Below are positions 1-6,942 of a stretch of 9,403 bases of DNA, in pieces; position 1 is the first letter of the stretch, and each line of letters opens with the position of its first letter. The notes below the pieces were generated by a model that did not search any database, had not been told where the DNA came from, and saw only the letters and a program-made list of their open reading frames with translations. Source of the DNA: an uncultured Bacteroidales bacterium (GTDB lineage: Bacteria; Bacteroidota; Bacteroidia; Bacteroidales; UBA932); assembly GCA_934702165.1 (NCBI GenBank), contig CAKUYG010000076.1, positions 1-9,403 on the forward strand. Reading direction: 5' to 3'. The position numbers and the translations under genes were made by a program.

Positions 1-717
1 GATCCTGACCATCCCCGAGCCTAGATCTCCGTATTCGGCCGACGGCACGCCGGAGATCACCTCCACCGACTCGACATTGTCCACGGCCACGCTTCTGGTG
101 TCCACACCGGACATCTGCCCGAAGGCGGCATTGTTGCCGAGCCGCACGCCGTCCACCTCCACGGCTGTGGAAAAGGCTGCGTTACCCGCCGTGGCACCGG
201 CTGAGCGGATGGAAAAACTTCCGGACGAAGTCAGATCAGGGTTGGAGGTCTTCCCTCCCGGAAGCAGGGCCGTCATATCTGTCATATTGCTCAGCTGCAA
301 CTGGTTAAGCGCGTCCCGCCCCACGTTGTGCGTCGTCCCGGTCCCGTCATGGGGGCGCTGCGCCGTGACCACCACCTCCTTGAGCGCCAGTGTACTTACC
401 TGCATCTTGATTTCCAGTTTTTTGATGTCTGCCTTGACTTCAAGGGGCATCGAGACGTCCACATAGCCCAGCAGGGATGCCTTGAGGGTACATTTTCCGG
501 AACTTACCCGCTCCACCGTGAAACTGCCGTCAGCTTCCGTGACAGCCCAGAGTTCATCGATATTGACTACAACACCGGCCAGAGGCTCCCCGGAAACAGC
601 ATCCCTTACTGTACCGCTCACATCATAACGGGTAGTCTGTGCGTAAGCCGGCCGCAGCATGCAGGCGGCCGTAAACAATGACACAATGGTCAACAGATAT
701 TTGTATTGACTCGACAC
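1..717 (-). CDS. TonB-dependent receptor, N-terminal part (cut by left window edge)
   Basis: Read on the minus strand, this frame is open from an in-frame TGA at 777-775 to the window edge. It encodes a signal peptide ending in AYA before QTT, a carboxypeptidase-regulatory-like beta domain (YDVSGTVRD ... GEPLAGVVV ... EADGSFTV ... LLGY), a TonB-box-like segment (LKEVVVTAQ) and the start of a plug domain (VEVDGVRL, then VESVEVISGVPSAEYGDLGSG). This order is typical of Bacteroidota outer-membrane receptors that import oligomers or metal complexes using TonB energy. The plug resembles general TonB receptors more than SusC. The beta-barrel lies outside the window, so the substrate cannot be named. 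The frame has no ATG before the mature part except at 660, inside the signal peptide. GTG at 717 gives a normal 26-residue signal peptide; TTG at 729 or 747 are alternatives. The gene is divergent from the peptidase operon. Confidence 0.88.
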   Translation of the reverse strand, partial: MSSQYKYLLTIVSLFTAACMLRPAYAQTTRYDVSGTVRDAVSGEPLAGVVVNIDELWAVTEADGSFTVERVSSGKCTLKASLLGYVDVSMPLEVKADIKKLEIKMQVSTLALKEVVVTAQRPHDGTGTTHNVGRDALNQLQLSNMTDMTALLPGGKTSNPDLTSSGSFSIRSAGATAGNAAFSTAVEVDGVRLGNNAAFGQMSGVDTRSVAVDNVESVEVISGVPSAEYGDLGSGMVRI

Positions 718-744
718 GGCTGTTTTCAATCTGAGTAGTTTTCG

Positions 745-752
745 CAAAAATA
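745..752 (-). promoter_or_regulatory. Possible -7 promoter element for the minus-strand receptor
   Basis: Read on the minus strand, TATTTTTG fits the Bacteroidota -7 pattern TAnnTTTG. The nearest -33-like sequence is TTTA about 17 bases upstream, so the match is incomplete. Transcription from here would start near 738. That would exclude TTG at 747 as the start codon and leave about 20 bases of leader before GTG at 717. Confidence 0.28.
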
Positions 753-788
753 AATTTTTTCGGTAAAAATAAAGTCATTATTTGTTCT

Positions 789-796
789 TATTTTTG
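789..796 (+). promoter_or_regulatory. Possible -7 promoter element for the peptidase operon
   Basis: TATTTTTG fits the Bacteroidota -7 pattern TAnnTTTG and would place the transcript start near 803, about 47 bases before the ATG at 850. I see no TTTG at the expected -33 spacing; TTTG at 781-784 is too close to serve. This is therefore only a candidate. Confidence 0.3.
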
Positions 797-849
797 TGCG
801 CATTGGGTAGAATTTTTTGATTTTAAAGACACCATTAATCGCCCCAGAC

Positions 850-3800
850 ATGAGAATACGAAAAATAGCCATCTCTGTATTGCTGTCACTCAGCTCTATA
901 GCCGCCATGGCAGACGAAGGGATGTGGATGGTCAACTCCATCTCCGAAGCCCTCGCGCGCAAAATGCAGGAATCCGGCCTCAAACTACAGGCCGGAGAAA
1001 TCTACGATGCGGACAAGGTCTCAATAAAGGACGCCATCGTCTCCCTGGATTTCGGCTGCACCGGAAGCATGATCTCCGACAAGGGACTGCTGATCACCAA
1101 TCACCACTGCGCATACGCTGACGTACACTCGCTCAGCACAGCGGAGCACAACTATCTCGAAGACGGATTCTTCGCGGACGTGATGTCAGAGGAGATCCCG
1201 ATTCCGGGCAAGAGGGCCTGGTTTCTCCAGAAGGTCCTGGATGTGACGGACGAGGTGAACGCCCTGGTCGAAAATGAGAAGGCTGCGGGCAGACCATACG
1301 GCATGAGGCGCATCAGCGGCCAGATCGAGCGCAAATACCGCACAGCCAGCGGCTACGAGGCTTCGCTGAGTTCGATGTGGGCCGGTTCAAGATATTATCT
1401 CGCTCTGTATGAAGTATATTCGGACGTGCGTCTGGTGGCCGCCCCGCCTGTGAGCATCGCGGCTTTCGGCGGTGACATCGACAACTGGGAGTGGCCTCAG
1501 CAGAAATGCGATTTCGCCATGTACCGCATATACGCCTCCCCTGACGGGAAGCCGGCGGATTATTCTGAAATCAACGTCCCGATGCGTCCGAAGCGCCACC
1601 TTGCCATCAGCACGGAGGGAGTCAAGCCCGGCGACTTCACGATGATCCTCGGCTACCCGGGATCCACAGCCCGCTATTCTTCTTCGGCCAAGGTCAACTA
1701 TCTGCTGTCCGTCTCCCTGCCGATATCAAACAAGGTGCGCGCAGACCAGATGGCCATCATGAAAAAATGGATGGACGCGGACCCGGAGGTACGGCTCAAA
1801 TATTCTGACCGCTACTTCTCCCTGAGCAATGTCCAGGAGAACAACGAGGGCCTGGAGCAGTGCTGCCGCAGATTTGAGGTCGTCAAGGAGAAAAAGGCCC
1901 TGGAGCGCGGCCTGGACAAGGAGGGCAAAGCCCTCGCCAAGGAGCTCCAAAAGAAATACAAAGCCGTGAGCAAAGCCGAAAAAAACCGTATATGGTATAG
2001 GGAAACGATGATCCGCGGCACAAGGCTGGCCCTCATCGCCACGCGCCTCAAGAACAAGGCCAAGAGGGACGAGGCCACCGAGTATGCTACCCTCGACATG
2101 CGTCTGGAGAAGGAGCTCTTCCGCTACTGCATCCGCAACTACTATGAGAATGTGGACAAGCACCTCTGGGGCCCTTTCCAGAAAGAGGTCTACGGGCGCT
2201 TCGGCAAGGACTGGGACGCCATGACGGAGTGGCTCTGGACAGACTCGCAGATGACTGTTGACGACCGCATATACAAGTTCTTCACAGATGTGAACATTGT
2301 GGATTTCAACAAGGATGTCGAAGCCGCAGAGGGAGACAGGCCGCTGCACACCGTGGAAAGGGAGTATACCGCCGCCCTCTACCGCTTCCGCGAGAGCCAG
2401 GGCATACCGCAGTACCCGGACGCCAACTCCACCATGCGCATCACCTACGGCAACGTCAAGAGCTACGAGCGTGACGGAGCCATGCTCCCGTGGCAGACCT
2501 TCGCATCCGAAATCCTCGCCAAAGAAGACAGCACCTACGACTTCCATCTTCTGCCGGAGTGGAAAGCCGATCTTCAGAATGCAGTGTCGTCCGGCGACGA
2601 CCTGCCGGTAGACTTCCTCAGTGACAACGACATCACGGGCGGCAACTCCGGCTCGCCGGTGCTCAACGCCCGGGGCGAGATAGTCGGCCTCGCCTTCGAC
2701 GGCAACAAGGAGTCCCTCGCCGGGGACGTGAGCTGGACGGAGGACTACAACAGGTGCGTCAACGTGGACATCCGCTTCGTGCTATGGACGCTGCGGAGCT
2801 ACGCTCATGCCGACAACCTGCTCAGAGAAATAAACAAGTGTGACAATTGTGAGATGGAAAACCCTCTTTTGACCAAGTCCCCGCTCCCTTACGGGGCTCC
2901 ACAGTTCGACAAGATCCGGACAGAACACTACATGCCGGCCTTCGAGGCTGCCATCGCCTCAGCCAAGGCCGAGATAGATGCCATAACCAGCAACCGAGAA
3001 GAGCCTACATTCGCCAACACGGTAGAGGCTCTCGAATACGCCGGGCAGACCCTGAACGACGTGTCGGGAATCTTCTACAACCTGCTGGAAGCGGACAGCA
3101 ATGACCAGATGCAGGAGATTGCGGAGAAACTCTCCCCGATGATGACCGAATACTCGATGTACGTCTCATTGAATCCTGTCCTTTTCAGCCGCATCAAGGC
3201 CGTATGGGACAAGCGCGAGAGTCTGGGACTGGACAAGGACCAGCTCAAGCTCCTGGACGACACCTACAAGGATTTCGTCCGCGGAGGCGCCCTGCTCTCC
3301 GACGAGGACAAGAAGACCTACAGCTCTTATGAGGAGCAGCTCTCGCTGCTTCAGCTCCAGTTCAGCAAGAACCTGCTCGCCGCCACCAACGCCTACAGCC
3401 TCAACCTCACTGATGAGAAGGATCTGGAAGGGCTTCCGCAGTATGTCCGCGAGATGGGCGCCGCGACGGCCGCAGAGAAAGGCCAGAGCGGATGGGCATT
3501 CGATCTGTCCTACCCGAGCTACTCGCCGTTCATGCAGTACAGCACCCGCAGCGACCTGCGCAAGAAGCTCTACATGGCATATAATTCAAGGGCTTTCGGC
3601 GGACAATATGACAACTCCGAGATCTGCCGCCAGATAGCCGACGTCCGCCTGAAAATCGCCAACATTCTGGGTTACAAGACATACGCTGATCTGGCCCTCG
3701 AAGACAAGATGGCCAAGAACATGGACAATGTCAACGCGCTTCTGGAAGCCCTGCTCAACCCGTCACTCCCTGCCGCACGCGAGGAAGTGGCGCAGGTCCT

Positions 3801-4893
3801 CTCCTACGCCAGAAAGAACGGCTACAAGGGGCGCGAACTCAAAGCATGGGACTTCAGCTACTGGTCGGAGAAATACAAGGCAGCCGAATATTCCATAAGC
3901 GATGAGGCGCTCAAGCCTTACTTCCGCCTCGAGAGCTGTATCGATGCCGTGTTCGGCCTCGCCACAAAACTCTATGGGCTGCGCTTCACGGAAAGACCCG
4001 ACATCCCAGGATACCACAAGGACGTCAAGGTCTATGAAGTGAGCGACTCCGCCGGAAGACACCTTTCCCTTTTCTACGCGGACTTCTTCCCGCGCGCAAG
4101 CAAGCGCGGCGGAGCATGGATGACCGCGTTCCGCGAGCAGAGCATCCGTGGCGGACGCGAGTACAGGCCTTTCATAAGCATAGTGACCAATTTCAGCAAG
4201 CCGACGGCCGACAGTCCGTCACTGCTCACACACTACGAGCTCACCACCTTCCTGCATGAGTTCGGACACGCCCTGCACGGCATGCTCGCCGAAGGCAGAT
4301 ACCCGTCACAGACAGGCACGAGCGTGGCCCGCGATTTCGTGGAGCTCCCGTCCCAGATCATGGAGAACTGGGGATATGAGCCGGAGTTCCTCAAGCCGTT
4401 CGCCAAGGACTACAGGACCGGTGAAGAGATCCCGGATTCCCTGATAGAGAAGCTCGTGGCCTCAAAGAACTACCTTGCCGCCTACCTTCAGGTCCGCCAG
4501 CTCCAGTTCGGCCTGCTCGACATGGCCTGGCACGACATCTCCTCTCCGGTGAGCAAGAGCACAGTGGAGGTAGAGAAAGCGGCCCTCGCCCCGGCGATGA
4601 CTCTCCCGAGAGTGGAGGGAACCTGCATCTCGACCTCTTTCAGCCACATATTCTCCGGCGGATACTCCGCAGGATACTATTCATACAAATGGGCTGAGGT
4701 CCTTGAAGCGGACGCCTATTCCCTCTTCGAGGAGAAAGGCATCTTCAGCAGGGAAGCCGCCGATGCTTTCCGCAAGAACATCCTCTCCCGCGGCAGCACT
4801 GAGGATGAGGCCGTCCTCTACCGCAACTTCCGCGGGCACGACCCGCAGCCGGAAGCCCTTCTCAGAAAACTCGGAATAACATCAGAAAAATAA
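850..4893 (+). CDS. Exported S46 dipeptidyl peptidase (DPP7-type) fused to M3 peptidyl-dipeptidase (Dcp-type)
   Basis: This 1347-residue protein carries two complete exopeptidases. Residues 1-21 are a signal peptide (cleavage after AMA), so ATG at 850 is preferred over the in-frame TTG at 817, which would bury it. Residues 22 to about 663 are an S46 chymotrypsin-fold peptidase. Its triad is His86 (in NHHC), Asp221 (in CDF) and Ser600 (in GGNSGSP), with Asn212-Trp213 for substrate binding. Eighteen residues after the serine is Gly618 (in FDGN), the position that is Arg in acid-specific DPP11, so removal of dipeptides with a hydrophobic P1 residue (DPP7-like) is inferred. Residues 669-1347 are a full-length M3 metallopeptidase aligning from its first residues with E. 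coli Dcp. Its zinc site is His1136-Glu1137-x-x-His1140 plus Glu1165, at Dcp spacing, and it has the C-terminal HIFSGGYSAGYYSY substrate motif. M3 enzymes of this type release C-terminal dipeptides. The M3 part lacks its own signal peptide and is presumably exported by the S46 leader. It is the first gene of a probable three-gene operon. Confidence 0.93.
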   Translation: MRIRKIAISVLLSLSSIAAMADEGMWMVNSISEALARKMQESGLKLQAGEIYDADKVSIKDAIVSLDFGCTGSMISDKGLLITNHHCAYADVHSLSTAEHNYLEDGFFADVMSEEIPIPGKRAWFLQKVLDVTDEVNALVENEKAAGRPYGMRRISGQIERKYRTASGYEASLSSMWAGSRYYLALYEVYSDVRLVAAPPVSIAAFGGDIDNWEWPQQKCDFAMYRIYASPDGKPADYSEINVPMRPKRHLAISTEGVKPGDFTMILGYPGSTARYSSSAKVNYLLSVSLPISNKVRADQMAIMKKWMDADPEVRLKYSDRYFSLSNVQENNEGLEQCCRRFEVVKEKKALERGLDKEGKALAKELQKKYKAVSKAEKNRIWYRETMIRGTRLALIATRLKNKAKRDEATEYATLDMRLEKELFRYCIRNYYENVDKHLWGPFQKEVYGRFGKDWDAMTEWLWTDSQMTVDDRIYKFFTDVNIVDFNKDVEAAEGDRPLHTVEREYTAALYRFRESQGIPQYPDANSTMRITYGNVKSYERDGAMLPWQTFASEILAKEDSTYDFHLLPEWKADLQNAVSSGDDLPVDFLSDNDITGGNSGSPVLNARGEIVGLAFDGNKESLAGDVSWTEDYNRCVNVDIRFVLWTLRSYAHADNLLREINKCDNCEMENPLLTKSPLPYGAPQFDKIRTEHYMPAFEAAIASAKAEIDAITSNREEPTFANTVEALEYAGQTLNDVSGIFYNLLEADSNDQMQEIAEKLSPMMTEYSMYVSLNPVLFSRIKAVWDKRESLGLDKDQLKLLDDTYKDFVRGGALLSDEDKKTYSSYEEQLSLLQLQFSKNLLAATNAYSLNLTDEKDLEGLPQYVREMGAATAAEKGQSGWAFDLSYPSYSPFMQYSTRSDLRKKLYMAYNSRAFGGQYDNSEICRQIADVRLKIANILGYKTYADLALEDKMAKNMDNVNALLEALLNPSLPAAREEVAQVLSYARKNGYKGRELKAWDFSYWSEKYKAAEYSISDEALKPYFRLESCIDAVFGLATKLYGLRFTERPDIPGYHKDVKVYEVSDSAGRHLSLFYADFFPRASKRGGAWMTAFREQSIRGGREYRPFISIVTNFSKPTADSPSLLTHYELTTFLHEFGHALHGMLAEGRYPSQTGTSVARDFVELPSQIMENWGYEPEFLKPFAKDYRTGEEIPDSLIEKLVASKNYLAAYLQVRQLQFGLLDMAWHDISSPVSKSTVEVEKAALAPAMTLPRVEGTCISTSFSHIFSGGYSAGYYSYKWAEVLEADAYSLFEEKGIFSREAADAFRKNILSRGSTEDEAVLYRNFRGHDPQPEALLRKLGITSEK
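2821..2856 (+). other. S46-M3 domain junction
   Basis: The S46 fold ends at about LLREI (codons 657-661), where free-standing S46 enzymes stop. The M3 homology starts at Met669 (ATG at 2854; MENPLLTKSPLPY matches the start of E. coli Dcp). Only about seven residues, NKCDNCE, separate them, so the linker looks like a former intergenic spacer now read in frame. It contains a CxxC (Cys664, Cys667). In the next frame a TAA lies at 2830-2832, so a single-base change upstream would split the protein into two ORFs. Confidence 0.75.
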
Positions 4894-4902
4894 ACACCCA
4901 CC

Positions 4903-6942
4903 ATGGCCAAGAAATCGACCTTCTGCACAAACTGGCAGAAATATGCCCTCCAATGGGGCGTGCTGGCACTCCTCCTCTTCTTCCTCAGCGGCCTGGGGGC
5001 CAAAGTCCTTGGGCTTGAGACCCCTGACCCGGAGAAATACTGCCCGTTCGGCGGACTCCAGGCCCTGACCACTTTCCTCGTCAAGGGCTCCCTCCCATGC
5101 TCGATGACCACCATGCAGATCATGATGGGCATCGCCCTCGCCGCTGCGGTGATATTCTTCAGCAAGCTCTTCTGCGGTTATCTCTGTCCGATCGGGACGG
5201 TAGAGGATCTTCTCAAGAAACTTCGTGAGGCCATCGGCCTCAAGAGCATCCCTGTCACCAACGGCAGCATCGCCGACAAGGCCCTCCGCATCGTAAAGTA
5301 TGCACTGCTTTTCTGGATCGTCTACATGACCGTCAGCGCCAGCGAGCTCTTCTGTAAGAACCTCGATCCGTACTACGCCGTGGCGACAGGATTCAAGGGG
5401 GAGATCACCCTCTGGATGTCCTTGGTCAGCCTCGGAGTCGTGCTGCTGCTCGGCATCGTGATAGACCGCTTCTGGTGCAAATACATCTGCCCTCTCGGGG
5501 CAATATCCAATTCGCTCAAGTACTGGGTATGGCTCGTGCTTCTCGCAGGCATCTGCTGGGCGCTGAACCTGCTCGGAGTACACATCGCGTGGATCTGGTA
5601 TCTCGGGGCATACTGTCTGGCCGGATACCTGCTTGAAATCCTCCACAGCCGCCCGAAACTCCAGGTGCTCGGGGTCACCATCAACCAGGCCCAGTGCAGC
5701 CACCGCTGCTACTCCTGCCGCAAGAACTGTCCTTACGGCATCGATGTGCCTTCATTCGGCAACAAGGTGACCTCAGTAGACTGCACCCTTTGCGGTGAGT
5801 GCGTCGCAGCCTGCCCTACCAAGGCCCTCGCAATAGGGGTCAACCCTGGCGAAAGCGAAAAGTCACGCAAGTTCACCCGCTTCCTGCCTGCGATTCTGGC
5901 CGTGGTGCTCGTGGTAGTGGCCGCCATCGCCGGAGGCAAGTTCGAACTCCCTACCATCAATGAGACATGGGGCACCACGGAGAACATGGCCCTGGAGACC
6001 GTGACCATCAAGAACCTGCGCTCCGTCAAGTGCTACGGAAGTTCGATGGCCTTCAAGGCCCGCATGGAGAAAGTCCGTGGCGTGCACGGCGTCAAGACCT
6101 ACGTAGGAAGCCATACCGTAGTCATCAGCTACGATCCTTCCGTTACCACAGCCGACAAGGTGCAGGCCGAAGTGTTCGTGCCGTCGCACTTCAGGGTGGA
6201 GAGCCCGGACCCGGCCAAATATCCGGAAATCAAGTGCGTCACCATCCGCACCGAGCACATGTCGGACAAGCTCGACCTCAACTACCTCGGAATCCAGATG
6301 CGACTCAGCGGCAAGAAAATCTTCGGTCTGGAGTCCGAATACGACTGCCCGCTCATCGTGAGAGTCTACATGGATCCTGCGGAGCAGGCCGATGAGGAAT
6401 GGTTCCGCCAGATAGTGGAGAAGAAGACCCTGGACATGCCCGTGCATGGAGGCGGGGTGAAGTCAACTCCTGTCGACTTCGAGTTCGTCCGGATGGAGAA
6501 GGGCGAGAAGATGGTCCCTGTGGCCGACTTCCTCGAAAGCATGTTCGACCCGTTCACGGCCGAATACAGCGGCAAATACCCTCAAGGCGACACGACCGTC
6601 ATCCGAAAGCGCAGCGAAGTATACGCGGGACAGCCTCAATATATCTACGAGATCGCCGACCACAACTACGAGAAGCCTATAATCAGGAGGGCCCTGCCGT
6701 TCCTGAGCAATCACCTCTCAAAGGAAGAAGGCGTGATAGGCCTCTATCTCAGGCTCAACGACAGCCTCGTGCCGAGCATCCAGATACGCTTTGCCGCCCC
6801 TATGACGGCCGACAGGCTCTGGGAACTCATGACGATGGACACCTGGACCATCACCTACTCCGCAGATGACGTACGTCAGGAGGGGGCAAGGCTCAAGTTC
6901 GACAAACCTGGCAGGGTGCTCCCGTACAACACAGAAAAATAA
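4903..6942 (+). CDS. NapH/NosR/CcoG-like polytopic 4Fe-4S membrane protein with HMA-like periplasmic domain
   Basis: This 679-residue protein has about seven membrane segments (roughly 15-35, 70-90, 130-147, 168-187, two within 207-246, and 327-345). Two cytoplasmic-side CxxxCP motifs follow helices 2 and 4 (Cys91/Cys95 and Cys192/Cys196), as in NapH and NosR. Two ferredoxin-type cluster motifs follow: Cys265, 269, 272, 276 (first spacing CxxxC rather than CxxC) and Cys294, 297, 300, 304. By the positive-inside rule the clusters face the cytoplasm and everything after residue 345 faces the periplasm. Residues 365-426 look like a heavy-metal-associated (HMA) fold, with a CxxS (Cys377, Ser380) where the CxxC would be and the usual VRGV-V turn. 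Residues about 430-679 form a soluble region I do not recognise. The inferred role is electron transfer across the inner membrane, perhaps for metal reduction or cofactor assembly. It starts 9 bases after the peptidase stop without a Shine-Dalgarno sequence and overlaps the next gene by one base. Confidence 0.85.
   Translation: MAKKSTFCTNWQKYALQWGVLALLLFFLSGLGAKVLGLETPDPEKYCPFGGLQALTTFLVKGSLPCSMTTMQIMMGIALAAAVIFFSKLFCGYLCPIGTVEDLLKKLREAIGLKSIPVTNGSIADKALRIVKYALLFWIVYMTVSASELFCKNLDPYYAVATGFKGEITLWMSLVSLGVVLLLGIVIDRFWCKYICPLGAISNSLKYWVWLVLLAGICWALNLLGVHIAWIWYLGAYCLAGYLLEILHSRPKLQVLGVTINQAQCSHRCYSCRKNCPYGIDVPSFGNKVTSVDCTLCGECVAACPTKALAIGVNPGESEKSRKFTRFLPAILAVVLVVVAAIAGGKFELPTINETWGTTENMALETVTIKNLRSVKCYGSSMAFKARMEKVRGVHGVKTYVGSHTVVISYDPSVTTADKVQAEVFVPSHFRVESPDPAKYPEIKCVTIRTEHMSDKLDLNYLGIQMRLSGKKIFGLESEYDCPLIVRVYMDPAEQADEEWFRQIVEKKTLDMPVHGGGVKSTPVDFEFVRMEKGEKMVPVADFLESMFDPFTAEYSGKYPQGDTTVIRKRSEVYAGQPQYIYEIADHNYEKPIIRRALPFLSNHLSKEEGVIGLYLRLNDSLVPSIQIRFAAPMTADRLWELMTMDTWTITYSADDVRQEGARLKFDKPGRVLPYNTEK

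Larger units (their letters stand above)
718..849. other. AT-rich divergent intergenic region
   Basis: This 132-bp gap separates the minus-strand receptor from the plus-strand peptidase operon and must hold both promoters. It is much richer in A and T than the genes around it, with runs such as the T-tract at 755-760. Each strand carries a sequence matching the Bacteroidota -7 element TAnnTTTG: TATTTTTG at 789-796 on plus, and the same sequence on minus at 752-745. Neither has a good TTTG at the usual distance upstream. No coding sequence, repeat or hairpin terminator was seen here. Confidence 0.6.

Noticed and set aside
655..670. Lipobox-like TAAC in the left receptor signal peptide
   Set aside because: The -3 residue is not the usual Leu, a good signal peptidase I site (AYA before Q) follows, and TonB receptors are not normally lipoproteins.
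77..681. Plus-strand open frames over the left-edge receptor
   Set aside because: The minus strand here encodes a clear TonB receptor N-terminus; the plus-strand translations are low-complexity shadows.
817..849. TTG at 817 as the start of the peptidase
   Set aside because: It would put 11 extra residues (ILKTPLIAPD after the start) before a clean signal peptide that begins at ATG 850.
1726..2547. 273-codon open frame on the minus strand inside the peptidase gene
   Set aside because: It lies opposite strongly conserved S46 sequence, shows no recognisable domain, and long antisense frames are expected in GC-rich codon-biased genes.
4882..5703. 273-codon open frame on the minus strand inside the polyferredoxin gene
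   Set aside because: Same reason: it is antisense to a gene with clear membrane and cluster motifs and has an acidic, domain-less translation.
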